This document shows, piece by piece, positions 55,186-64,000 of a stretch of DNA of 64,000 bases (position 1 is its first letter; every line of letters begins with the position of its first letter). The stretch spans positions 744,001 through 808,000 of the forward strand of contig NZ_JBBKTT010000001.1 in assembly GCF_037892425.1 (NCBI RefSeq), in the 5' to 3' direction. A model generated the notes under the pieces. It saw nothing but the letters and a program-made list of their open reading frames with translations. It searched no databases and was not told the DNA's origin. The position numbers and the translations under genes were made by a program. The DNA is from Lacibacter sp. H375 (GTDB taxonomy: Bacteria; Bacteroidota; Bacteroidia; Chitinophagales; Chitinophagaceae).

Positions 55186-56742
55186 ATGAACTTGAATAAG
55201 CTTGTATTCCTGTTAGTGACAATGTTCGGAGTTAACTCGATTGCAACGGCACAGGTAACTACAATTGACAGCAGTAAATATCCAAAGCTCACTGTATTCA
55301 ATGTACAACAGGATCAGGCAAACATGATGCAGCAATTGGGTATTAAAAAATTACGACCTGGAAAAAGCGGTAATGAGAAAGATCCGAATCATGCGAATTA
55401 TGATGAGGCGTTGGCGAATCCTTGTCCGCAGTTGCCCGATGTACTTACATTAAAGAATGGAAAGAAAGTGACAACTGCTGATATGTGGTGGAAGCAACGC
55501 AGGCCTGAGTTGATTGAAGAGTTTGAACGGGAAGTGTATGGACGTATTCCAAACAATGTTCCAAAAGTAACTTGGACCGTTAAGATACTCGACAGAGAAG
55601 TAGTGAATCGCATTCCTGTTATTGCAAAAGAAATCGTTGGGCATGCAGATAACAGTGCCTACCCATTGATCAATGTTGATATAAAAATGGTGTTGGTTGT
55701 TCCAACAAATGTAAAAGGACCTGTACCTGTATTGATCATGTTTGGCAGACCAGTATTACCAGCACCTGCACAACCATCGCCTGATGATCTGGAGAAAATA
55801 AATGCAGCATACAAAGAAATGATGATCAAGTCTGATCCTGCAATGAAAGAAATTTTTGAAAAGTATCCCGCTTATCAACCCATTACACGTCTCCCCGCTC
55901 CTAACTTTTTTGCACCTGCAAAACCCGATGAAGAGTTAACACCACAGGAAAAATTATTGGCTGCGGGCTGGGGTTATCTAACTATCGATCCCGGAACAAT
56001 ACAACCGGATAACGGTGCAGGATTAACAAGAGGAATCATTGGCTTAACCAATATGGGTCAACCACGCAAGCCGGAAGATTGGGGTGCATTGCGAGCATGG
56101 GGATGGGGTGCAAGTCGTGCATTGGATTATTTGGAAACAGAACCATTAGTGAATGCAAAGCAAGTTGGCATTGAAGGTGTATCAAGATATGGTAAAGCAG
56201 CATTGGTAACAATGGCATTTGATCAACGTTTTGCAGTTGGATTAATTGGTTCATCAGGAAAAGGTGGTGCAACATTGCATCGTCGTGTGTTTGGTGAGTC
56301 AGTGGAAAATTTAACCGGAGGTGGCGGTTATCATTGGATGGCCGGTAACTATTTAAAATACGGAGCCGAAGAATCAACCTTTGGCAAAAAAACAGGTTGT
56401 GATCTTCCTGTTGATTCGCATGAACTGATTGCATTATGTGCACCACGTCTAACATTCATCAGTTATGGCATTCCGGAAAAAGGTGATGCTAACTGGCTCG
56501 ATCAAAAAGGAAGTTACCAGGCAACCATTGCTGCAGGCACAGCATTCAAACTATTAGGTGCAAAAGATCTTGGTGTAAGTAATGATTACATGAATGAAAA
56601 AATGCCACCGATGCTTACCGATATGTTGAATGGACATTTGGCATGGCGTCAACATGATGGAGGACACACTGATGCGCCCAACTTTAAATTCTTTATTCCA
56701 TGGGCAAGCAAGTGGTTGAACTATGAAAAGAAAACCCAATAA
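55186..56742 (+). CDS. CE15 glucuronoyl esterase
   Basis: A 518-residue serine esterase that cuts the ester bond between xylan-linked methylglucuronate and lignin alcohols. A signal peptide covers residues 1-22. The family motif GVSRYGKAAL contains the nucleophile Ser333, and GCDLPVDSHELIALCAPR and HDGGHTDAP supply the His and binding residues (His494). An insert with many prolines lies at about 185-255, as in bacterial members. It is the last gene of the plus-strand run, 8 bases after the acetylesterase, and is followed by a strong bidirectional terminator. Confidence 0.95.
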   Translation: MNLNKLVFLLVTMFGVNSIATAQVTTIDSSKYPKLTVFNVQQDQANMMQQLGIKKLRPGKSGNEKDPNHANYDEALANPCPQLPDVLTLKNGKKVTTADMWWKQRRPELIEEFEREVYGRIPNNVPKVTWTVKILDREVVNRIPVIAKEIVGHADNSAYPLINVDIKMVLVVPTNVKGPVPVLIMFGRPVLPAPAQPSPDDLEKINAAYKEMMIKSDPAMKEIFEKYPAYQPITRLPAPNFFAPAKPDEELTPQEKLLAAGWGYLTIDPGTIQPDNGAGLTRGIIGLTNMGQPRKPEDWGALRAWGWGASRALDYLETEPLVNAKQVGIEGVSRYGKAALVTMAFDQRFAVGLIGSSGKGGATLHRRVFGESVENLTGGGGYHWMAGNYLKYGAEESTFGKKTGCDLPVDSHELIALCAPRLTFISYGIPEKGDANWLDQKGSYQATIAAGTAFKLLGAKDLGVSNDYMNEKMPPMLTDMLNGHLAWRQHDGGHTDAPNFKFFIPWASKWLNYEKKTQ

Positions 56743-56751
56743 CAACTAATT

Positions 56752-56790
56752 AAAAAATCCTGCAGTCTTCAAATGCTGCAGGATTTTTTT
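56752..56790. terminator. Bidirectional terminator between convergent operons
   Basis: AAAAAATCCTGCAG (56752-56765) pairs perfectly with CTGCAGGATTTTTT (56776-56789), leaving a 10-base loop. The A and T runs serve both strands. It lies between CE15 (plus) and the Gfo/Idh gene (minus). Confidence 0.95.
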
Positions 56791-56805
56791 GTTCAATATG
56801 CGATG

Positions 56806-57933
56806 TTAGTGAATTTTTATTTTCTTACCGGTTGCCATTGCCTCATAAACTGCTGTAATTAATTTCACATCTCTTCTTCCCATCTCGCCGGGAACAATAG
56901 ACGGTTGATTTTTCATCATAGATAGTGCAATACCATCCATCTGTTTTGCCTGCTGATTAATATTTGCAAAACTCATTGGGCCTTCAGATGTTTTTCCTCT
57001 CAACCCTCCGTAGTTATAAGCCGGCGATAATTCAAACGTGCCTTTCTCCGCTTCTGCTCTCAGGAAATTCATGTTACCTCCGTAGCTTGCTTCACCTTCT
57101 GCAATTAAACCGTTAGGCATTTCAAATTGCCATTTCAGCGATTGTTCTACTTCTTTAAATTTATCTGCTATTGTTTTAGGTCCTTCCTGTGCGGTAACTG
57201 CAATCGGTACCATACCAGTTGTATAACAAATACCCTGTACACAATAAATACCGAGATCCTGCATAGGGCCTCCGCCGGCCAAATCTTTTTTCAATCGCCA
57301 CTGGTTTGGATCACCTATTATAAAACCAAATCCTGCTGTCATTTTCTTTATATCGCCATAAACTTTTGTTGTACCCAACCGCATCATTTCTAAATTATGC
57401 GGTTCAAATTGTAACCGATAGCCAATAGATAATTGCTTACCGGCTTTTTTTGACGCAGCAATCATTTTATCACAATCCTCAACAGTAAGCGCCATGGGTT
57501 TTTCGCAGATCACATGTTTACCTGCTGCAAAACCACGGACTGTATATTCTGCATGCATACTGTTCGGTAGAACGACGTAGATAATGTCGATATCAGGATT
57601 GTCTTTTATAGAGTCATAATTTTCGTAGTTGTAAATATTCTTATCAGGAATATTATATTTCTCTTTCCATACTGGAATTTTCGACGGCGTTCCTGTAACG
57701 ATACCTGCGAGATAACAATGTTCAGTTTGCTGCAATGCAGGTGCTAATTGTCCGCCTGCATATCCGCCAAGTCCCACTAAGGCGATGCCAAGCTTTCCTT
57801 CCTTTTTCTGTTGCATGAAACGTTGTTTTGATTGTTGTTCATTACAGGAATTATTGGCAGAGAGTAATGGAAGACTCAAGCCTGCCAATCCGATCTGTTG
57901 TAAAAACTTCCTTCGTGAATGTTGCTGACCCAT
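56806..57933 (-). CDS. Tat-exported Gfo/Idh/MocA-family protein 3
   Basis: A 375-residue oxidoreductase-like protein with a twin-arginine signal (SRRKFLQQIG, residues 6-15). The Rossmann motif is GIALVGLGGYAGGQLAPAL, and VICEKPMALTVEDCDKMI contains the conserved Lys. The C-terminal domain carries GGPMQDLGIYC, with a match to glucose-fructose oxidoreductase-like proteins, which are periplasmic, bind NADP tightly and transfer hydride between two sugars. It is the last gene of the minus-strand sugar-acid operon. Substrate unknown. Confidence 0.87.
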   Translation of the reverse strand: MGQQHSRRKFLQQIGLAGLSLPLLSANNSCNEQQSKQRFMQQKKEGKLGIALVGLGGYAGGQLAPALQQTEHCYLAGIVTGTPSKIPVWKEKYNIPDKNIYNYENYDSIKDNPDIDIIYVVLPNSMHAEYTVRGFAAGKHVICEKPMALTVEDCDKMIAASKKAGKQLSIGYRLQFEPHNLEMMRLGTTKVYGDIKKMTAGFGFIIGDPNQWRLKKDLAGGGPMQDLGIYCVQGICYTTGMVPIAVTAQEGPKTIADKFKEVEQSLKWQFEMPNGLIAEGEASYGGNMNFLRAEAEKGTFELSPAYNYGGLRGKTSEGPMSFANINQQAKQMDGIALSMMKNQPSIVPGEMGRRDVKLITAVYEAMATGKKIKIH

Positions 57934-57978
57934 ACGAATTGATTTTATAGTGATGCTTTATTGCAATCATTTAATTGA

Positions 57979-58782
57979 TCATTGTTTGTTCCCCTTTCGT
58001 CTTTGATTGATATAGTCTGCTACTTCCAACATTGGTGCCACATAAATGTCCTTCTCTTTTTGTTTGATATAGCGAAGTATTTTCCGATGATTCTCTATGG
58101 ATACATCAAGTCCGTTGCCACCACCAACCCCATGAAACAAAATTACCAGCAGCGAACTAGTTTGTATAGCTTGGTCGACCCATGCTTTCATTTCGTCAAA
58201 GCTGTGATTATTCACCACGTAGCAATCTACGTTGTAGAGATCAATTTCGTTCATCTTATGCATTTCATTACGCACAGCTCTTGCTGCAACAAAATCTTTT
58301 TTCATGCCATTGATGAAAGATGAATCAGCGATTTTCATATCGCCACATGTGAAAGCAAAGGTTCGTTTTGTTTTTCCATCCAGTGATTGCAGAAAGAGAT
58401 TTGTCATGCGCATTTCGTTTTCCATGCGTTTAACAGAATAGTTGTTCATATCGTTTTCCTTGCTCACCCATTCACGGCCCGGCATATTACCAATACAGGG
58501 ATGAAACAACGTATGATTACCAAGTTCATGACCTTTCGCAGGAAGTTTTTTCCACTCCTTCAATCTTGTTTGAACCGATTGTGAAAACGCAGTTATATAA
58601 AATGTTGCTTTTAATCCTAACGAATCTAATACCGGTGCAGCATTATCTAAATGCTGATCAATAGCATCATCGTAAGTAAGAACAACTGCACATTTCTTTC
58701 CCTTCCATACATTATTGGTTTGTGCATATACACAAGCAAACAAACTGAAAACGCAACAGACTGCAAAAATTATCTTGTTCAT
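57979..58782 (-). CDS. Exported polysaccharide deacetylase (NodB fold)
   Basis: A 267-residue protein with a signal peptide (MNKIIFAVCCVFSLFACVYA). NodB-homology motifs are visible: TYDDA (Asp38, Asp39) and H90-X3-H94 (GNHTLFHPC), a metal-binding triad. ILFHGVGG near the end is the last motif. It is probably a carbohydrate deacetylase, perhaps on acetylated xylan or chito-oligosaccharides. It lies between the dehydratase and the Gfo/Idh genes. The usual second-position Phe and terminal Gly of TFDDG are changed here. Confidence 0.85.
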   Translation of the reverse strand: MNKIIFAVCCVFSLFACVYAQTNNVWKGKKCAVVLTYDDAIDQHLDNAAPVLDSLGLKATFYITAFSQSVQTRLKEWKKLPAKGHELGNHTLFHPCIGNMPGREWVSKENDMNNYSVKRMENEMRMTNLFLQSLDGKTKRTFAFTCGDMKIADSSFINGMKKDFVAARAVRNEMHKMNEIDLYNVDCYVVNNHSFDEMKAWVDQAIQTSSLLVILFHGVGGGNGLDVSIENHRKILRYIKQKEKDIYVAPMLEVADYINQRRKGNKQ

Positions 58783-58801
58783 TAATTAACCATTAGTATG
58801 A

Positions 58802-60082
58802 TCATTCAAAAAAAGGAACACCCGGCACTGCATATTTTTTCATAGCAGTTTCATTGATATCAACCCCTATCCCGGGTTTCTCCGACAAGGTAATGTAACT
58901 ATCTTTCACCCACTCTCCATCATACGTTACAATTTCCTTGAACATCGGGTTTGTATGAAAATAAGATTGCCATTCCAATATTAAAAAATTAGGAACAGAA
59001 GCACATACATGTGCCGATGCCATTGCGCCGAGGAACGACGCAACCATATGTGGAGCAAACGGCGTGTAGTATAAATTTGCAAGGTTAGCAATACGCTGGC
59101 CTTCACCAAGTCCACCTGCTTTTTGCAGATCGGGCATCACAATATCAACGGCTCCTATTTCAAGTAATCGCCTAAAACCATAAGCCAGGTAATGATTCTC
59201 CCCTGCGCAAATAGGTGTGCTTGTGCTTTCTGTAATTAGTTTATATGCTTCTACATTTTCTGCAGGTATTGGTTCTTCCAGCCACATTAAATTCAGGGGC
59301 TCTAAACGTTTGGCTACCGCTTGTCCTGTTACTGCATCATAACGGCCATGCATATCCACACATATATCAATGTTTGGGCCAACTGCTTCTCTTGCTGCTG
59401 CCATTTGATCGTACATACGTTGCAGCTCCATGGGACTTGCAGTCCAGTTATACGCATCATATTTATTGGGATCGTTTGCCTGATCAAGATCAAATTTAAT
59501 TGCATTGAAACCCATCTTCTTTGACGTCAATGCTGCTTCTGCAAAATCTTTCGGTGTTGGTAAATTGCGTTGATACAAAGCCGTATCGCAATACACTCTT
59601 ATTTTATCACGAAATTTTCCACCCAATAATTGATACACCGGAATGTTCAATGATTTTCCCGCAAGATCCCATAATGCTGTTTCAATGGCTGATAACACAG
59701 CAATATACATTCCTCCCTGAGCTCCCTGGAAAAAACCACCTTTGCGGATATCTTCAAACAACCGATGTACATTCAACGGACTTTTGCCTTTTAACCTGGC
59801 CCCGAAGTTTTTCACCAAATGATATGTACCGGGAACTGCATCTACTCCTTCTCCCACACCATAAATATCCTGGTTGGTATAAATTTTTACAAACAGGCTT
59901 CCACGTATGTAACCACACTTAATGTCTGTAATTTTCAGATCAGATGGTGCAGATGATTTAGGTGTGCGTTCAACTGCTTCTTTGTATCCTTCTCCAAAAA
60001 CCTGCATTGAAGCGATTGGCATGAGAGCTGTTGCAAGAGCAGCTTTTGATAAAAAAGATCTTCGTGAGTTATTGTTGCTCAT
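58802..60082 (-). CDS. Tat-exported enolase-superfamily sugar-acid dehydratase
   Basis: A 426-residue mandelate-racemase/muconate-lactonizing-type protein. It opens with a twin-arginine motif (SRRSFLSKAA), which is unusual for enzymes normally found in the cytoplasm. The capping domain is at about 50-165. Metal ligands are Asp243 (DMHGRYD, with His245 as in galactonate/mannonate dehydratases), Glu269 or Glu270 (EEPIP) and Glu295 (GENHY). His345 lies in PHMVAS. It likely dehydrates an aldonic or uronic acid to a 2-keto-3-deoxy acid. The substrate is unknown. It follows the RraA-like gene by 44 bases. Confidence 0.87.
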   Translation of the reverse strand: MSNNNSRRSFLSKAALATALMPIASMQVFGEGYKEAVERTPKSSAPSDLKITDIKCGYIRGSLFVKIYTNQDIYGVGEGVDAVPGTYHLVKNFGARLKGKSPLNVHRLFEDIRKGGFFQGAQGGMYIAVLSAIETALWDLAGKSLNIPVYQLLGGKFRDKIRVYCDTALYQRNLPTPKDFAEAALTSKKMGFNAIKFDLDQANDPNKYDAYNWTASPMELQRMYDQMAAAREAVGPNIDICVDMHGRYDAVTGQAVAKRLEPLNLMWLEEPIPAENVEAYKLITESTSTPICAGENHYLAYGFRRLLEIGAVDIVMPDLQKAGGLGEGQRIANLANLYYTPFAPHMVASFLGAMASAHVCASVPNFLILEWQSYFHTNPMFKEIVTYDGEWVKDSYITLSEKPGIGVDINETAMKKYAVPGVPFFE

Positions 60083-60126
60083 ATAAAATGTTGATTGGAT
60101 GAAATATAATGTTTACATGATCTGCG

Positions 60127-61071
60127 TTACCATGTTCTGTCTTTTAAATATTGTTGTATCAATTCCTTCGGCACGGGTAATTCACTAATATGATCGTTGA
60201 GCCACTTTGAAAAATCACGTTCAATTTCGTCGCTCCATCTTGCATCAATTTGTCCGGCAGTATATTTTCCTTCACGCAAACGTTGATGACCAAACATATC
60301 TCTTAGCCTGACGATCTCTGATGTAGTAACAACCTTTTCTGCAAGATGCGGCGGAACAAATACAACAACTCCAAGTTTACCGAGTACAACATCACCAGGC
60401 ATTACTGTAACTCTTCGAATGCGTGTGGGATGATTAATGCCTACGATCATTGTTGTTAGATCACCGGGAGGATTATGAAATGATGGATCGTAACTGGTAT
60501 AATAAGAAGTGAAGCCGGGAATATCTTTTAATCCTTCCACATCACGCAATGCTCCATCGTACACAATTCCGTTTCCTGTTTTTGCATAGATGGCATTGCC
60601 AACATTATCTCCAATAGTTGGCCCGTTCTTTTGTGCACCAAACTGATCGGCCACATATACATCGCCTTTTACAAGTATATCAACAGCCCATGTATTTTGT
60701 CCACGCTTCCCCGCTTTTTTCCCAACTGAATCGATAGCTTTCCAAACATCAGGTCGGCCAGGCATAAACGTTGCGGTTACAGCACGACCAACTAATACAC
60801 TGTCGGGATGAATCATTTGCCAGCCTTCAGCAATCTGATATGCATAGCCTGCATTTTTCATCACTGCCCATGCTTCTTCAACACTTACATTTTTCATTCG
60901 TTTTAAAATCTGATCGGGAACTTTTGGTCGTCCGTCGGGGAACCGTTCACCTGTCCAAAGTGGTGTTAATGAGATCAGATGCTCTTTGCTGATCTGTACT
61001 TCCTGTCCTCGCAGTTGTTGAAGCAATACAAGAAACAACAACAGTAGCAATCCGTTTTTAATTTTTATCAT
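60127..61071 (-). CDS. Exported RraA-family protein (aldolase-like)
   Basis: A 314-residue member of the RraA/HMG-aldolase family with a signal peptide (LLLLLFLVLLQQLRG). The family active-site segment is GDNVGNAIYAKTGNGIVYDGALRD, with Arg176 and Asp177 matching the Arg-Asp pair of 4-hydroxy-4-methyl-2-oxoglutarate aldolase. True RraA proteins are about 160 residues and cytoplasmic, so the export signal and the 120 extra residues set this one apart. It may cleave a keto-acid produced by the neighbouring dehydratase. Confidence 0.82.
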   Translation of the reverse strand: MIKIKNGLLLLLFLVLLQQLRGQEVQISKEHLISLTPLWTGERFPDGRPKVPDQILKRMKNVSVEEAWAVMKNAGYAYQIAEGWQMIHPDSVLVGRAVTATFMPGRPDVWKAIDSVGKKAGKRGQNTWAVDILVKGDVYVADQFGAQKNGPTIGDNVGNAIYAKTGNGIVYDGALRDVEGLKDIPGFTSYYTSYDPSFHNPPGDLTTMIVGINHPTRIRRVTVMPGDVVLGKLGVVVFVPPHLAEKVVTTSEIVRLRDMFGHQRLREGKYTAGQIDARWSDEIERDFSKWLNDHISELPVPKELIQQYLKDRTW

Positions 61072-61108
61072 GGCGATTGTTTTTATTGAATGATCTTTTT
61101 TGATTGTT

Positions 61109-62197
61109 TTATTTTTTTTCCACAGGTGGACGGTTATGCCACCAGCTTGCCAATGCCGAACCTGTAATATTCATTAATGGACCAAACACAGCAGCGGCTA
61201 ACCCAATGGTTGAAATTTTTCCAAGCTCTTTTGCAATGCCCGATGCTAGCCCTGCATTCTGCATGCCTACTTCAATGGCAATGGTTCGGCAATCTCTTTC
61301 ACTCATTTTAAATAAGCGACCGCTCCAATAGCCCAACAGGTATCCAAACGTATTATGTGCCAATGCAACAACAGTTAACAGTAATCCAATTTTGAGCAGG
61401 TTATCTCTTCCGGAAGCAACAATGATTGTAACAATGCAGGTAATGGCAAACATCGAAACAAATGGCATAGCACTATCAAGCCACTTAATTTTTCCTTTTA
61501 ATAATTTATTGAATAACAAACCTGCGCCAATAGGAATGATGATCATTTTAAAGATATCCCACATCATTTTCAATACATCTATTTCAATTAAAGCACCGGC
61601 AAATAACTTCATCAATAACGGTGTAACAAACGGGGCTATCAACGTAGTGATGGATGTAATGGTAATTGATAATGCAAGATTTGCTTTTGACAAGTAGGCC
61701 ATTACGTTTGAAGCCAGGCCGCTTGGTGAACAACCGATCAAGATAATCCCTGCTGCTATTTCGGAAGGGAAATTTGTTGCTGAAGCCAGTATAAAACCAA
61801 GCGACGGCATAATAATAAACTGACTTGCAACACCTATCATTACTCCTTTTGGCGATTTCACAACAGCAGCAAAATCGTTTACACTCATAGACGAACCCAT
61901 TCCAAACATGAGCAGCTGAATGAAGGGAATAATTGTACTGCTTAACTGAAAATTACCCCAGGTGGTAAAATATTCAGGATGCCACATAGCTAACACAACT
62001 GAAGCTAAAATAATGGCAGTGAAGGAGAGACCCTTTAACAATGCAATACCTCTGAAAGCAAATGCAAGACTTAAAAAAAATAAAACCAGGAACCATCCTG
62101 ACATGTTTATATTTTCTGTTAGCCAAAATACCGTAGCCAATGATGCAAATAATACAGCAAGTGCAGAAAAAAGAACCGGTTTTACTTTACGCTCCAT
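61109..62197 (-). CDS. Bile-acid:sodium symporter (BASS)-family transporter
   Basis: A 362-residue inner-membrane protein with about 9-10 membrane segments. I start it at the ATG at 62197 (MERKVKPVLF); the longer frame needs a TTG. The family signature GCSPSGLASNVMAYLSKANLALS is at about residues 170-192, and QNAGLASGIAKELG near the end is the conserved sodium-site region. BASS proteins import organic acids such as pyruvate or pantoate with sodium. Here an organic acid released in the periplasm is a reasonable substrate, inferred from the neighbours. Confidence 0.88.
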   Translation of the reverse strand: MERKVKPVLFSALAVLFASLATVFWLTENINMSGWFLVLFFLSLAFAFRGIALLKGLSFTAIILASVVLAMWHPEYFTTWGNFQLSSTIIPFIQLLMFGMGSSMSVNDFAAVVKSPKGVMIGVASQFIIMPSLGFILASATNFPSEIAAGIILIGCSPSGLASNVMAYLSKANLALSITITSITTLIAPFVTPLLMKLFAGALIEIDVLKMMWDIFKMIIIPIGAGLLFNKLLKGKIKWLDSAMPFVSMFAITCIVTIIVASGRDNLLKIGLLLTVVALAHNTFGYLLGYWSGRLFKMSERDCRTIAIEVGMQNAGLASGIAKELGKISTIGLAAAVFGPLMNITGSALASWWHNRPPVEKK

Positions 62198-62289
62198 TTT
62201 TATTTTGGTCTTAATTAGTGATTGTGAAATTTGGAATTTCTTTTCGATATGGATTTTTTTCAAATAAAAATCAACTTATGCTGATGTTA

Positions 62290-63807
62290 CTACTGCTGTT
62301 GCAACGCAGCAATATCTGCAAACTCACTCGCCAGCTTGGTACTTAACCGTTCAAATATTTTGTAATACTTCAAATACATTTTATTGTTCTGTTTATCCGG
62401 TGTAGCAAGGTCGGGAAGCACCACTGTTTTCGCTGCTTCATCAAGAGATTTGTAAATACCCATTTCAGTTGCGCTTAATAAGTACGCTCCATAACTTACG
62501 CTATGATAATTCTGTCTTAAGCGAACTGGTTTGTTATAAATGTCTGCTACCATTTGTGTAAAGAATGGCAACGTACCGAAACTTCCGTTTATTGACAGGC
62601 TGTTGATGCTCCTGTGTTCTTCAAGTGTTTTTCCAATACTGTATAGTTCATAAATAATACCTTCAATAGCAGCTCTTACAAAATGTGCTTTCTCATGTTT
62701 AATATTTATTCCGAAGAATACACCTCTTGCATTGGCGTTCCATATTGGTGCACGTTCGCCCAGTAAATAAGGAAGAAAGATCAATCCGTCGGAACCTGCA
62801 GGTACTTTCGATGCATCCTGAATTAGTTCAAGCATTGTATGTTCTAAGTCAAATGGATTTTTAAAATCACCAAACTGTCGGGTGAACCATTCAAAGATGA
62901 CGCCACCATTATTCGTGGGTCCACCTGATATGTATTTATTCTCAGTAAGCAGGTAATTAAAGAATCGTTGTTTATCATCCTGCATGACCTTATCACTCAC
63001 TACTCTCACTGCTCCACTGTCTTCAACTGTAATTGTTGCTACACCTTCTTCATTTACACCATCGCCAAGAACGGCCATACAGCCATCACTTGAACCAACC
63101 AGTATTTTTGTATCTGCCGATAAACCCAGCGATGCCTGGTAAGCTTTATTTAATTTTCCCACTTTTGTATCTACAGGTACTAACTCTGGCAACATCGCAG
63201 CAGTAATGCCAGCAAACTTGAGTGACTCTGTTTCCCATTTAATTTTATGAATATTCAACAAACCTGTAGCGGAAGCAATACTGTAATCAATAACATATTC
63301 TCCTGTTAGCTGCTGCAGAATATATGCCTTGAGAGATAAAAATTTACTTACCTGTTTAAACTTTTCCTTTTCATTGTTTTTGATCCACGCAATTTTTGTA
63401 AGCGGCGACATGGGATGTAATGGTGTGCCGGTAGCACTGTAGATTTTTTTACCAAGGGGTGAATTCTTAAGTTCAGCTGCTTCTTTGTTTGCCCTGTTAT
63501 CGGCCCATGTAATTGCATGGCCCATTGGATTACCTCTTTTATCTACGGCAAGTACACTATGCATCGATGAACTGAAACAAATGCATCTTACTTTATACTT
63601 TCTTGGATGCAGTACATCATTCAACAGGTTCTTCAATACATAAAGCATCGTAATGAATATCTGATCGGCATCCTGTTCACTGTAATCAGGCTCACTATGA
63701 AAAGTAGGACAGTACCCCTTCAATGAGCCAATGATGTTCCCATCAAGATCAAATGCGTAAACTCTTACTGCATTGGTGCCGAGTTCTATAGTGATGATAC
63801 ATTCCAT
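62290..63807 (-). CDS. FGGY-family carbohydrate kinase, gluconokinase-like
   Basis: A 505-residue cytoplasmic kinase. The N-terminal ATPase segment is IELGTNAVRVYAFDLDG. SSSMHSVLAVDKRGNPMGHAITWADNRA is the gluconokinase signature, and the catalytic Asp is probably in VGSSDGCMAVLGDG. LPYLLGERAPIWN is the family C-terminal motif. It probably phosphorylates gluconate or a related sugar acid. It begins 11 bases after the AraC-type gene ends and precedes the BASS symporter, so the operon joins regulator, kinase, transporter and exported enzymes. Confidence 0.9.
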   Translation of the reverse strand: MECIITIELGTNAVRVYAFDLDGNIIGSLKGYCPTFHSEPDYSEQDADQIFITMLYVLKNLLNDVLHPRKYKVRCICFSSSMHSVLAVDKRGNPMGHAITWADNRANKEAAELKNSPLGKKIYSATGTPLHPMSPLTKIAWIKNNEKEKFKQVSKFLSLKAYILQQLTGEYVIDYSIASATGLLNIHKIKWETESLKFAGITAAMLPELVPVDTKVGKLNKAYQASLGLSADTKILVGSSDGCMAVLGDGVNEEGVATITVEDSGAVRVVSDKVMQDDKQRFFNYLLTENKYISGGPTNNGGVIFEWFTRQFGDFKNPFDLEHTMLELIQDASKVPAGSDGLIFLPYLLGERAPIWNANARGVFFGINIKHEKAHFVRAAIEGIIYELYSIGKTLEEHRSINSLSINGSFGTLPFFTQMVADIYNKPVRLRQNYHSVSYGAYLLSATEMGIYKSLDEAAKTVVLPDLATPDKQNNKMYLKYYKIFERLSTKLASEFADIAALQQQ

Positions 63808-63818
63808 TTGATTATTAA

Positions 63819-64000
63819 TTAATTTGTTCCAATATGATTTTTTCTGAATTCACTGGGTGTATAGCCGGTGAGTTTCTTAAATGTTGTAGAAAAATGTTGC
63901 GATGAATAAAAGCCGGTATCAAGTGCAATATCAGTTAAGCTTATACCCGGTGTTTTCAATAATTTGATTGCTTCTGAAATACGGATATTGATCAAATAGT
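63819..64000 (-). CDS. AraC-family transcriptional regulator, C-terminal part (cut by window edge)
   Basis: The minus strand carries 59 codons and a TAA stop, with the frame open to the window edge. The residues include ISEAIKLLKTPGISLTDIA, then TGFYSSQHFSTTFKKLTGY and TPSEFRKNH, which is the second helix-turn-helix of AraC/XylS proteins. The stop is 11 bases from the ATG of the kinase, so it is probably the first gene or regulator of that operon. The ligand-binding part lies beyond the window. Confidence 0.9.
   Translation of the reverse strand, partial: YLINIRISEAIKLLKTPGISLTDIALDTGFYSSQHFSTTFKKLTGYTPSEFRKNHIGTN

Overview
The window looks like a chromosomal piece of a Bacteroidota bacterium, most likely of the family Chitinophagaceae. 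The evidence is a SusC/SusD pair, several -7 boxes of the TAnnTTTG type, A-rich start regions without clear Shine-Dalgarno sites, a DUF4834 protein, tRNA genes without encoded CCA, and moderately low G+C. No insertion sequence, phage gene or CRISPR array was seen.

Positions 1-13,600 are mostly housekeeping. On the minus strand lie a cut MarR regulator, a SurA-like parvulin, and the translation/transcription set rimP-nusA-infB. These are followed by a DUF4834 protein, a HAD phosphatase, tRNA-Met(CAT), an outer-membrane barrel protein, hflX with an overlapping Rieske protein, tRNA-Asn, a YozG-type HTH/DUF2975 pair, a small hypothetical, an exported nuclease and a WYL regulator.

Positions 13,670-56,750 form a large glucuronoxylan utilisation region. 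On the minus strand are uxuA, xylA, xylB and a GH30 glucuronoxylanase. Next comes an exported three-gene set (DUF255 thioredoxin-like protein, FG-GAP/ASPIC protein, vanadium-haloperoxidase-like protein), then SusD and SusC. On the plus strand are two tandem LacI regulators, GH67, a short-chain dehydrogenase, GH115, GH10, a GPH sugar symporter, two GH43, GH3, two Tat-exported Gfo/Idh proteins, a bicupin, a TolB-like protein, a SASA acetylesterase and a CE15 glucuronoyl esterase. Together they would remove acetyl groups and lignin esters, cut the xylan backbone, release (methyl)glucuronic acid and arabinose, import xylo-oligosaccharides, and feed xylose and glucuronate catabolism. A 14-bp LacI-type operator occurs as pairs upstream of GH30 and between susC and lacI, which suggests one looping regulon.

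Positions 56,800-64,000 hold a minus-strand operon that meets the xylan operon at a strong bidirectional terminator. Its order is AraC (cut), FGGY kinase, BASS-type symporter, exported RraA-like aldolase, Tat-exported enolase-superfamily dehydratase, exported polysaccharide deacetylase and Tat-exported Gfo/Idh. I propose that this is a sugar-acid pathway partly located in the periplasm; this is the most unusual candidate system in the window.
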